Assembly: GCA_032690845.1 (NCBI GenBank)
Contig: CM064427.1
Location: 8,629,501 to 8,693,500, forward strand
Length of the DNA: 64,000 nucleotides
Reading direction: 5' to 3'
DNA from: Eleusine coracana subsp. coracana
Lineage: Eukaryota; Streptophyta; Magnoliopsida; Poales; Poaceae
In this document: positions 42,088-53,651 of the stretch, piece by piece
Layout: each line of letters begins with the position of its first letter
Numbering within the stretch: position 1 is the first letter of the stretch
Translations under genes and position numbers: made by a program
The notes under the pieces: generated by a model
What the model was told of the DNA's origin: nothing
What the model saw: only the letters and a program-made list of their open reading frames with translations
Database searches by the model: none

Positions 42088-44368
42088 GAAGAATCGCGCG
42101 CGGCTCGGAATCGGCGGATGCAGCGTCCCGCGTTTTTCGCCGCGTGCAGAGGCGCGCGCGGGCGGCGGCATCGTCCTCGGCCAGTGGCAAAGAGGCCGCG
42201 GTTGGGGATTTCATCAGCAGCAACATGTAAATCTCACGTAGTTATTAACTGGACCAGATTCATGGTGGTGGCAATACAGAGGAAACGACAGTTACAATGC
42301 TCATAAAAAAAAAAAATCTGACTCTGCTCTTGTTGCAATGACATACTGTAGTATCCAATTTTCACACATCATTTTCGTCTCGATTTCACGCAATTGCAAT
42401 TGCTGCAATGACGCGGGCTTCTGAAGCCGTCAAGGCGGCAACGTGTGCAGCTGTGACACACTCGCATGTCAAGATAAGGTACTCCTATTTGGATACAGGT
42501 TCGTACTGCTGTACAGTATCGATGCTCATCGCAATCAATCATTGACAGCGCACAACCATATCTAACCTGAAGCAGAGATAGATACCAGTACAGTGCGTGT
42601 CAGACAATCCAGAGCGCCGCCGACCACATCCGCCTACAGTGTTCGTTTTTGCCACCGCAGTGCACGGCTGTGGTGGCAAAGGAACCGGAACCGGAATACC
42701 GAATCACCCACCGTGGAAGCTGGAAAAGGGGAAGCGAGGCTTTGCTTGATACGGCATCCATTTTCGTGAATTGCGGCGCCGAGAGCACCGCGTTTCCAGT
42801 GAAAGCGTGGGATCCGTGGGGAGAGAGAGGGCGACTCTTCCGTCCACGTCCCCATCCAATTCCGAACAAGAGGAGCGTTGGTGGGCCCACACGCCCAGCC
42901 CGGGGAGACGGCGACACGCGACAAGGACCCGCCGTGTCGTGTAGCCTCAGGCTCGGAACCGAACCGCGCGCGATTAGATTAGCTCGGAGCGACTGGGGAC
43001 GTGCGTGATCCAGGCGGGGGAAATGGAATCATTGGCCGAACCGAGTGGTCGGCGCGTTGGTGATAAACGTTGGCTCGCGCGCGCGCGCTCAAGGCTGAAC
43101 CGAGTGGAGTGGACCGGCCCCCCACCCGGGTTGTGTGTGGTCCACGTGCGGGAGGCGCCGTTTCCGTTGCCTTCGGCGGCGTCGTGGTTGCGTCGGGTTC
43201 GGTTCGTTCGGTAGGGGTGGGTGCGGACGAGGCCAGGCGCGTCTTTGTTTGCGTTTTTGTTATCTTCGAGCCGGTAAGGACTAGGGGCATCACGACGGAT
43301 GATTGAGCTCTGCTGCTTGTTCTATCCTCTGTTTCGCCTGCTGGTTTTTCGTGTCATCCGTTCCCGCTTGCCTGGTTTGATTGGCCGCCGCCTCAGGTTT
43401 GTGTCCGTCGCCATCCGTTCTCGCGTCACCGCCGATAGCTACGGCTCAACTCCCCGGGCTTTTTTGTTTGTCAGCGGCGCCTAGTGGCTGACGACAAATA
43501 CGTGGATCCACGACGGAGTGACCCATCTACCGGTACAGTACTGGAGTGTTCGAATCGAGAGTAATAACATGGCTAAATGTACAGCAAAGGCCAGGGAAAA
43601 CTGGACAGGTGAGACGGTTCGTTGACAACGACGGACCGGGATCCACGGCCGCCCTTCACCGTCCCGCAGGCTCGCAACGCACAGCCGGTCACCGGTAGTG
43701 AATCTCGCGAGCTAATTTAGCATTCCAGTGCGTGCAACAGCTCGCTACTGTGTGGACAGCAAGCGTGACTCGGGCTGGAAGAAGTGGACTCTACACTGTA
43801 TCCAGCCGTCCCTTCGCCTTCTCACGTTCGGTTCTTCCCCTTGCACGGTCAGACCACAGACGCGTGTCCCGGAATCAATCACTCCACGAGCTCGATCGAT
43901 CGGCAAAGCGAGCGCAGGGTATCGAAATTCAGCAGTCAGCGGCGACGACTCTCGGGCACCGCGAGCGGGACGGGGACGGGCGCCGGACCAAAGGTTAAAA
44001 AGCGCCCCTCGCTCCTGGTCTACTCTACGCGGATTAGCTTACCAGCAGGATCCAGAACCGTTTGGGCTGTGCGTTGCTCCTGATCCACTCATGTGACGCC
44101 GACACGACGCCACGAATTGTTCAAGGGACGGATGGGGGTTCCTTTCTTTTTCGAAACAGGGGAAATGTTCTTCGGGAAAAATCAAGAAGAGAAGAGGACA
44201 AAACCTTCTGTTTTCGCGACACTGACTCCGTTGTCGCGGAGGAAGAATCGGCACGTCAACAATCTCCCAACCTCTTTCTCTCGCTTTAAGGTCGCCCTGT
44301 GAGGGAGGGAGACAAATAATGCGAATCTGAATATCGATTCTGTCTTCTCGATCTACTACTAGTACCTA
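42088..44368. other. Intergenic, GC-rich, no supported gene
   Basis: After the Nudix 3' end, 42590-44300 is GC-rich with several short open frames on both strands. None shows a known motif, and all are interrupted. A GCGCGCGCGC run lies at 43077-43088. The stretch could hold a promoter or leader of an unseen gene, but I cannot support one. Confidence 0.45.
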
Positions 44369-44601
44369 CCTCCTCCGTCCTTTAAAGGTTATCGCTCTTG
44401 ATTTTTGAATATTATGTTTAATTGTTTGTCTTATTTAAAAAAATTATAGATAAATTAATTATTTTTTATAATTTAATTTATTATTAAAAATATTTTAATT
44501 ATGATATGTCTATTTTTAAATTTATATAAATTTTTTAAATAAGACGAATGATCAAATATGATGTCTGAAAATCAAAAGCGATAAGCTTTGTGAGACGGAG
44601 T
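44369..44601. mobile_element. Stowaway-like MITE, about 233 bp
   Basis: The left end CCTCCTCCGTCCTTTAAAGG plus TTATCGCTCTTGATTTT pairs with the right end AAAATCAAAAGCGATAAGCT plus GAGACGGAG. TA flanks both ends. The AT-rich middle has no coding frame. Confidence 0.7.
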
Positions 44602-45052
44602 TAGTACTACTATTCACTGTCCACATTATTTCTGAATACTGTTGCTACCGCATCTGAATATGGATTGTGTCTTCTCGATCTAGTACCTATTGACTGTCCA
44701 CATTATTTGTGAATACTGTTGCTGTTGCTGCCGCTGTGTCCTCTGGGATCCTGTCCTCTCTGAAACTCGCGCATGTTTTCTAAAGATAAACAGGGTAAAA
44801 GGTTGAACAACAGTTGAAATCAGCACCGAGTCGAGGACGCATGCGAGAGGAACCCACGTCACAACGTCCCCGGCAGTGATGACCCAACGAGATCGCCATC
44901 ACCTTACCATTGAGGAGCCGCTGGCGTGGTCCATGGCCGCCAATGGAGTCCTTTCCTTTCTCTTTTGCCGGTTTCCTCAGTACTATGCCTCTATCCGTCC
45001 GCACAATGGGCTGCTCTGCTGCATTGTGCTTCAATGCTCTGCACGGATTCTG

Positions 45053-46081
45053 CACTACTAGAAAAATACCTCTATTAATATGCTTTATTTATAAGATAGA
45101 TACATTTATTTCATATTTATAGTAATATAGAGACGTTTTCAAAAAATGTGTTGAAGGCGTCATCACATATGCGGTGTCATAAACTTATAGAGATAAATTT
45201 TAAAAGCGTGTCTAAGATATAAAAGATGTTTGATAGAGACGATATATAAGCATTTACATGTCTATATATGCTTTTATGTTATATGTCTATTATTTTAGAC
45301 ATGTTTTATAACGTGTTAATAGCTGAGATATGATTTTATTGATTCATTTATATTACATATCTACTAATATAGAGATGATGTATATAATTTTTAAAATATT
45401 ATTTTTTACTACCTCTCCTAAATGAGTGATTTATTCACGCAATCTCTAGGAATTGAACCTCTTACCTCTTTATTTCTGACAACCTCGTCTAACCATCACA
45501 TCTTGTAAGCAAATTAGATTAGATTGAAACATATATTCTTTTAATAGTCATGTTTTCTTAGTGTTTTAATGTCTATAGCATTCTCAATTGCATGTTAAAA
45601 ATATCTTTAGGGAAGGTTAGGTACGATCAAAACGTGTCTAATATCGTCTTAGTTATTTGTGTTCTCAATAACATTTTATAAAATATTTTTAGATCATGCT
45701 AGATACGTCAAAGCATCACTAAATGTCATATCAGGTTGAAGCATTCTAAATAGCATGTCAAGAATCGTATTTGAGAGACTACTGATGATCGAAAGCGTGT
45801 CTAATATCGTATCATTTTGAGATATTCTTATAATCATGTCAAGAACCGTCCTTAAATAAATTGGCTATTCACAGTCCATAGCGTATCTAGCATCGTCGTA
45901 TCACTGTAATGTGTTAGAAAAAACATGTTTATATCGTTACAGATGTTAAAACGTATGTAATATTATGTCATATCGACATATTTTTAAAATCATGTTAAAA
46001 AGTGTCTTTAAGTCTTGATATAAAAACGTTTATAAAAATGTTACTACACAATCGTGTGTAGAGAGCCTTTTTCTTGTAGTG
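45053..46081. mobile_element. Non-autonomous CACTA transposon, 1029 bp, copy 1
   Basis: It starts CACTACTAGAAAAATACC and ends TTTTTCTTGTAGTG, so the ends are CACTA-type terminal inverted repeats. The three flanking bases are CTG on each side (45050-45052 and 46082-46084), the expected 3-bp target duplication. There is no transposase frame. The body is AT-rich with many repeats of the word (A/G)CATGTC(A/T)A and CGTGTCTAA, likely subterminal binding-site repeats. A copy of identical length is at 58262-59290. Confidence 0.9.
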
Positions 46082-46595
46082 CTGTTTTCTGCTTCGAAAT
46101 GCTTTGTACGGATCGATCTATTCTCACGTGCCTCCGTTCTTGTTTTCTTGACACTGGGAACAACCACGAGGACGTGCGAATGAAAGCAAAGTGTGACGAG
46201 GGAGAATCCGTCACCGTGCGGATGAGCAGCGGCGACTATTTTTGGGTTCAGACCACAATTCCCCACTTGAGCCATCATCCTAGAGCAGAATGGCCAGGAT
46301 CCTACTAGCCCATCTTGTCGTGCAGGACAGAGATAGAGACTTTCATGCAATGCAACATAGACAGCCCATCCAAGTTGACAAATTTCAAATGTCATCAAGA
46401 GAAGCAAGAGCCTTGGTTATACTGGAATAAAATCTACAACAGTTTTTCATAAAAGATCCGCTATGGCGGTCATATGTCTCATTTCTCAACTGGAAGTTCA
46501 AAAAGGTACATGAAATAGTCCAACAGACTTAGAAAGTAGTAATACAAATCAAAATAGTGCAGGAGTAGCAACTCAGCCTCAATGACCAACCAAAC

Positions 46596-48425
46596 CTAGG
46601 TTGAACACGTACATTCAAAAGGATCCACTAGAGATAAATCACGGACATGTTTGATATGAAGAAAATTGTGTTTGTGGCGACACTCACGACCAGTTGTAAA
46701 AGAAAACTGAGCACTCCTCGATGCCCTTTTCTCCACTTGAAGCAACTTAAGGTGCTCAGCGATAAGCATTTCATCGTCATATTTTTCACCCTCAAACCTC
46801 ATTTCCTCCAGCATTTTGGCATTCAACACGAAGAATGTCGCAAAGTTAACTTGGGACTTTGTGCCTTTGTAGCATTTCATCACAACTGTCTTGAGGCGGA
46901 TCTCAAGGTTTCTCATAAGAATAGGCTTCTTACGACGCCATGAGTTTGTGTTCCGTGATGACGCAATAGACTGAAAAGGCAAGATACAAAAGAAAAAAAA
47001 ACCCATCATTCCAAACATTCATACTATAATAGGTTAATCAAAGTCGCAGTTGGAGGGCATAAACACATACCAGGATGTACAACTTTTCCATGCAAGGAAA
47101 GAATCTCATTAAATCGATAACCAAGTCAATGCTAAGATAATACATACAAATAGCTAAAACCTTGACATTGTGCACCACCGTTGTAATGTTGTCCACACGC
47201 AAACCCTTTAGCAACAGAAGAATAAATAAGATAATTTCTGTAAATGTGCAGATAACTTGGAATATCTTTATGCTCGAGGAAATAAAGTAAGAAGCCACGT
47301 GAAGGCCAGGAGCTATACCTTAATTACAGTGGTGGAAAATGCCAATGTGGATCTGGGACCTCCAAGTTCAGAGAAGCAACCCAAGGTCTCCAATTTTGGT
47401 GCTGAAATTACTGATACATGCAGGCCGTTATGTGGATCAAATTGGAGCAATCGTTCAAGCAATGGTGCATCCTCGATGATGAGTTCCGCACAGCTAATGC
47501 CAATGCTTCTAAGGCTAGGAGATTTGATCCGTAGGCAGTGGAAACCAGTGCTACGGTTTAGTTGCAAGCACTCTAGAACAGGACAATGCGCGATCAGGCT
47601 GTGCAGGAAAACATCCGAGATTCTAACATAATTAAGTGCGAGGTGCCTGAGTTGGGGAAAGATATTCATTTGAACCGGCTGGCGACGGAGGTGGCATTGG
47701 CTGATGGTGGCAGCACGCAAGGTGGCTGAGAAGCGGAAGGCAGAAATAGGGAGTGGTGGTGGTAGCACGTGTTCCCGTAGAAAATTTCCATTTCCGAACT
47801 CAAGCTCCTGTAGGTTGTTGAGAGCATCGGATCGAAGCCAGACATTGACAATGACTGGAGGGCACGGGTAGTGCTCGAGATGAAGGTTGGGCAAGGAGAG
47901 GCGACGGCCAGGGCCCTTGTGGGCTTCAAGGATCTTTGAGATGGTATCAATTTGGGCTTGGCCGTCAGCGGCGAGTTCTCTATGGTCGAGGTTGAGTGGT
48001 GCAGTGCGCCAGAGGGGACGCCACCTGGTGGCAAGGATCTGGGTACGGGCACCATCCTTGGTGGGTAGGAGGGAAATGATCTTACGGAGCACATCATCGG
48101 CCAAGCTGCTGATGTGATCGATGGCATCATCATTTTCTCTAGTGTCGACTTGTGGTTCTTGGCACTGGGATTCCTCTGAATCACTTGCACGCTTGGAATA
48201 GGGCAGGTCCATTATTGATGCCGGTGTCACGTGCGCCTTCTGTGGCAATATGGAAGCATCCATTCTACTCCTTTTGGCATGAGGAACATCTGTCTCCATT
48301 GCATGCAACTCTGACACTCTCTTAGCTGATGAATGACCGCAGGACGTCAAACAGGGATGAAAGGGTGGACATTTACATGAGTGCCATGGAGGTTGGCTGC
48401 GGTCGATAGACATGCATGGCCCCAA
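46596..48425 (-). CDS. F-box/LRR/FBD-domain protein
   Basis: Three minus-strand exons join in phase 0: 47319-48425 (369 codons), 47071-47205 (45) and 46596-46970 (124 plus stop), about 538 residues. Donors are GTATAG and GTATGT; acceptors are AAAG and TCAG. The F-box is at about residues 102-145 (ISSLADDVLRKIISLLPTKD..ILATRWRPLW), then LRR-like segments (NLQELEFGNG, CPVLECLQLN, SPSLRSIGI, APLLERLLQF). Exon 2 gives GLRVDNITTVVHNVKVLAI, and exon 3 carries the FBD region ending in RASRSAQFSF. Such proteins are thought to serve as substrate adaptors of SCF ubiquitin ligases through Skp1; the target is unknown. The first Met (48425) gives an unusual Cys-rich start, and the Met at 48302 (METDVPHAKR) is a plausible alternative. 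The gene looks intact. Confidence 0.87.
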
Positions 48426-49900
48426 TCCACTTCATCAAACATGAACCAGATCAAAGTAACATGAAACAATTTCAATATATAAAATATAAGAGGTCGATAT
48501 CCAACTAAAGATGGTAAAGAATCAATAATCTTTTACCCAAACATTATATAAGGAAGATGATATCTGTACAAAGAGGCATAAACACTTGCATGAAAAAAGG
48601 AATAATTTCTCAGGTGTCATTGGAAAGCCGATGTCACTCCTCATATCTAACCGAGACATCAGTGACATATACAAGATTTGCATAATTCATTTTCTAATGA
48701 AAAGTAAAATAAAAATTGCACAAAAGAAACACATATGTTCGAGGGATACTATAGGAGAGGGGACCAACCTTGTGCATCAAACATCACATAGACCATAACA
48801 AACCCAACCCTAAGAGTTGAAACCTGTTAAAAATATCAAGCAATTGAAACATTAATTAGTACCAAAACAGAATCAGTCTAGCAATTCATACCATGACGAA
48901 TCTAATCTGATCCACACTTATGCAACACGAAAAAATATAGGGAAGAATCCCATGACATGTACCACACCAAAAAGGTAAGCAAAACTTTTGGTCTACAACC
49001 TATTGTGGATTAAAAGGTAAAGAAAAAGGAAAGTGTCAAGCTGATCCATACCAGTCATTTGCTTTGCAAACCTTCACGATCAATATTGATTAAAGAAACA
49101 ACATTGACATAAAATGACACAAAAAAATAATCATGTAGATGGTAACAAAGCCAGAGGTAGAAATATGTTATAAAAAAACTAGCACGCACAACACCATACT
49201 TGTGCATTAATTTCATGTGCATTCTTTCATAAAAGAAAATCTAAATGGCACATACCCTGAGTTATATCCCAAATCCTAATGCTAGCAGTTGGAAACTATT
49301 AACAAGTCAATCAATCAAAATGTTAGCTAGCCCTAAAAAGAAAATCTGTCTAGCAAGGGACACTATTAACCAACTTTTGCTATACATCTAGACCTGATGT
49401 CCCACTAGCGTACGACTCAAGCCATCCGTGGGAACCACATACAAGCACTTGGAAATTTAAGCGCCTGACTACCGCAGATATATCACGGTCACAATACAAT
49501 CGAACAATAATAAAAATTTTCTTATTAACATGATAAAATATAACAAGCCAAAATCCTGAGTTGGACCAACAACATTAGATTTGCATCTACTCGTCTTGCT
49601 GCAAAAACGAGAGAGAATCGCATGCCCATACACCCCCTCCCCCTCCAAAAGAAAGGAAAGAACAACAGATCTACACCCTATTGCGGATTTTCGTAAGAAA
49701 ACAGAAGAGGTGAAGGGAGAGTACACACTAACCTTTTTGTCCCAAGACTACCACATGATTGAGACTTGAGAGCAATAGTTTGAACTAGGATTGCTGATGA
49801 GGTGAGAGAGGAAAATCCAATAATGTCAGTGAGGAGAGCAAAGGCGGCGCAGATTGAAATGGTGGTTGGTAACCCTAGCACTTAGAGAGGTTTTATTAGC
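48426..49900. promoter_or_regulatory. Upstream region of the F-box gene
   Basis: AT-rich sequence that may include 5' UTR exons and introns of the F-box gene; near 49690-49890 on the minus strand a leader-like stretch starts after GGTTACCAACC. No coding exon that joins the F-box frame was found. Confidence 0.35.
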
Positions 49901-51529
49901 TTTGCTATTGGGCTTGGTGGGCCTCTATTATTCTGGGCAACCTAGCTCACACTTTAGCATTCTAAAAAAAGCCCACACATAGAGCCTGAAATTCCTATAC
50001 AACTAGTGTTACCTGACAACTTAGCAACTCGTGGCACATGCCACATTCTAGTTGGTCCATTGTGAATGGATTTGGATAGATTTTGAAACCAAAATATTTT
50101 TCTCTAAAACAGCTAATCTGATTTCAAATCCGTTTGAACTATGATGTTGCTATGTATTAATTCTACAAAATGAGACCAATGCATGAATATATTTTCAAAT
50201 ATCAAAAGTAAATAATATAAATATTTGAATCAATTCAGATACTTATATAAAATATCAAAATTTCTTGATAAATTGTTTCAACATTTCTCATAAATGTTTC
50301 TCACAATGGATCGGCTCCAAAAAAAAAATCTTTATATGAAAATAAATAATGTCTTAACATCTTGTATGTATTGTTGATCAATTTAAAAAATTCAATAAAT
50401 AAAGGTTTTGTCAAACCCTTGATTAGTTCCTATTAGTGGATGTGATCCCTTCATTGCAAACTGGAGAGGGACAAATAATTCTACTCTAAGTAACACATAT
50501 GGTTTATTTAAGGTATGTTTTTTTCAGCTTATAATATGTTTAGATTATATGACCTAGAGGGCAATCAAACAAGCAGATTAATTGGTCAGATTATATATTC
50601 TAGATGGCAGATTATCATAATCTCATCAAGAGGTTCTTATCTCAAATTATTTTGATAAAAGACTCATGGTCCCTGATCTTTTGATAGAAATTACCCACCA
50701 TGCCACTGGTTATGTGCATACCCTTTGTTATTTCTTTCCCCTCATCTTCTTCCTCCTATATTGGTCCCCTCATCTTCTTCCTCCTCTTCATTCTTCTCTA
50801 TGAGTCGCTTTACCGCATCGTCTCCTCCATGATGACAATCGCTTCGGACAAGAGGGCGTCGATTACCAGCGCTGCCATCGACTTGGCTAAGATGCGGCAG
50901 TCGAGGTGCTCGACCTTTGGATCTTGCAGTCGGTGCCCGTCCATGAGTGGGGGGCACGACCACGGTTGGCTTGGTGCATGGTGCGGGTGCCGCCTGGGCT
51001 AGCTTTTGGAAGTTGTGATTTGGTGGACGATGCTGCGGCTATGAGCTAAGAGCAACTCCCAATGGAGGCCCCTTCTCAAGCCCCTATTCAATTTTTTACA
51101 TACCCATCTAAAAAACAAACTCCAGTGAAGATCCTACTTTGGCTTCCATTTTGCATGCCTCCCAAATTCCCACTTCAAGACTTCATGTTTGGGAGCATCC
51201 CAGCCACCCTCCCAAATGTAGGCCCCATTATTTTTTTCTTTTTTTCTTTCTCCTCTCCTCCTTTCTATCCTGCATGGACCAAGCTCAATAGTGGCGCTAG
51301 GACCGCCACACCGCATCTCTGGGGGTGATGCCTAGAGGCGGCGTGGGTGTGGGCGGAGGCAGGCACAAGCGGGGACGCGAGGTCGAGCGATGGAGCAGGC
51401 AACACCGAGGGCGGTGGCGTCGGACACCTTCTTCTCCACCTTCGACAACACGTAAGATTCATGTCCATTAGAGTGTTGCTGTTGCAAAAGTATTACTGTT
51501 TTGGTGATTGGGTGACAAGCATGAAATTC
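49901..51529. other. Intergenic, no supported gene
   Basis: AT-rich to about 50690, then mixed. CCCCTCATCTTCTTCCTCCT occurs twice (50738 and 50766). The block 51055-51230 looks like a decayed repeat, but I cannot delimit it. Confidence 0.4.
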
Positions 51530-53615
51530 ACATAATGTCTACAATGAAGTGAAACATTGTCTCATGTCAGCGGAGATGACTCCAAGCGAAGGCTTGAGGA
51601 TCTTGATGAGGAGTCATGGTGTTGGAGATGTATCAAGTCCAAGGACAACTAAGTCTAAGTGTGTTGCGATCATTTGGCTAGATTATAGGCTTTAGTCCAT
51701 AGGAAAAAAGAAAGAATCAAGATGGTATGAGTCGTACTCTTAGGGGACACTAGTGAGAGGAGGAATGCTCGGTGAGTCTCTCATGCACTAGAGTGATAGT
51801 TGAGAAAAGGAGGCAGCATAGTGATAAAGTTGCAAACAGGATCAAGTTGAGGACATGATGTTTCAACTTTGGGAGAGGTTGCCAAAAGATCGGTGTGGTC
51901 ACTGTAGGATATGGTGAGGGCTGTGATGAGTTACTTAGAGAAGATGTTTTCTAGAGTCAGATAACAGAGGTCACCGTATGATTAGAGAAGATATCACCAT
52001 AGGATATGATGAGTGAAGAAGAAGGAGTCTACTGAAGAAGAGTTTGTTTACTTAGGTATGTGGGTGTTGCCATAGGATAAGGTGGAGTCATTGTATGGTA
52101 CGGTGAGTGCCAGGAAATTTACAGAGAACTCTGTGCAGACAAGTTGGCTCTGGTCCAGAAGAAAAAGGATCACCATATGGTACGACGTGATCATTGTAAC
52201 ATGTGCGGAGGACCTAGAATTGGATGGAGAAAAAGTGCTACAATGTTGGACTCTGAAAAGGATCACAAGAAGTCACTGTAAGGAATAGTGAGGTCACACA
52301 TGGTAAGGTGGGCCAGAACCAAAAGGAAGCTAGAACTAGGTAGTCTTTGGACTTGTGACGGAGGGATCACCGTAAGGTATGGTGACTCAGGAAGAAGGTA
52401 ATTGTGAGAGGGACTATGATGTCATGATAGTGTTGTCATAAGATATGACGAACCGAAGAGGAATTATATGGAGAGGGAGTGCCTTGGTACAGGATTCATA
52501 TGATCATCATATGTTTGGAGAAGGTGTCACCGTATGGTACAGTGACCTAGCCATTCAACATCTAGTTTGAAAGGTGTGAACTTCCATGTTGCTATATGAT
52601 ATAGTGAAAAGGTCATTGTATGTTATGGTGGACAAGGTTTCTTCTTTGGACATCTGAGCAACAACTAGTTGAGTGGTTGGAGCCTATATATAGCCGTTCT
52701 AGAGCTCATGAAGATAACTCTTGGCCGAGGGAAACAAAGGTGAAACTTTGGAAGAGCCAGGAAGGAGCAAGGGAAGCACATAGGGAAGATTGGGAAGATC
52801 TTTAGTGTTTGAGAGAGTAGCATGAAAGCATTCATAGTCCTCTAGCCTAGTGTGGTTGTGGAGTGTGACTCATGTTGTTAGTCATGGTCTATGACAAGGA
52901 TTAGACTGATTAATTATTGGTGATCGAGCCTATAATGATTGGTTGTGAAAGCCATCATAAGTTTGTACAAGGTTTGAGCTCATCTTTGGAAGGAGCATCA
53001 AGAGAGAGCGTTTGTTATTGCACTAGAAGAGTGAAGGAAGTCCTTAAGGGAGGCAAGCTTGTGCCTCGATGGTAGTGGTTACGCAACCGTGTCTTCACTT
53101 GGAGTGATGCAGGCTTATGGGCAAAGACTCCACTTGTGAGTGGCAGGAGGTACCGACATTCCGACAGGAGTTGGTCCAATGAGAACTAGGAGAAGGTGAC
53201 ATTCTTCCTAGACCTCAGGCTAAAATTCCATAATCCTTCTTTGACACCTATCTCTTTTACTACTTGTATTTACTATTCCACATCTTAAGCTTGTAGTATT
53301 GTCTTTGCTCAATTGATAGCTTGCTAACCTTCTTCTTATCACTTACCTACTAGACTTGCATGCATAGGACTATTACTAGCTAGGTGTGTTGATTGGTTGA
53401 TTGACTAAACACTAGGTTGCATAGGAGTTGATTGGTGTATGGATCACTAGTATGTGTAGGTTGTCTTTCCATATCTATGATCTTATACTATGCTAGTATG
53501 CCTCTACTAAAATTGCTTAGGAATTCTTTGAGTACTCAGTTTAGGAGTTAGCATGTAAAGTTTATCGTGCGAGTTTCCAGTTCAACCCTCCCTTCTCAGT
53601 CACTCTGTCCGTACA
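51530..53615 (+). mobile_element. Solo LTR (about 2.1 kb), relative of the copia LTR family
   Basis: In plus orientation the 3' two-thirds align with the reverse complement of the LTR at 53652-55304: GATCGAGCCTATAATGATTGG, GGCAAGCTTGTGCCTCG.TGG, AGACTCCACTTGTGAGTGGC, GGATCACTAGTATG, and the LTR end CTTCTCAGTCACTCTGTCC..ACA at 53615. The earlier GTCCATAGGAAAAA near 51685 also matches. No primer site follows. The 5' boundary is uncertain. Bases 51890-52640 carry an array of degenerate dyads; see findings. Confidence 0.7.
51890..52640. repeat. Array of degenerate 20-bp dyads, consensus TCACCRTANGGTAYGGTGA
   Basis: At least a dozen copies, for example TCACCGTATGGTACAGTGAC (52527), TCACCGTAAGGTATGGTGAC (52367), TCACCATATGGTACGACGTG (52172) and GTCATTGTATGGTACGGTGA (52089), spaced about 20-100 bases apart. 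Each is an imperfect palindrome. Confidence 0.75.
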
Positions 53616-53651
53616 CAAGATCCCGGCTCGAGCTCACCCTCCGCCCCAGGT

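Noticed and set aside
42590..44300. A further gene in the GC-rich region
   Set aside because: No frame has domain motifs, a believable start or splice-consistent continuation.
51890..52640. CRISPR-like array
   Set aside because: The repeats are degenerate palindromes with variable spacing inside a plant LTR; not a CRISPR array.
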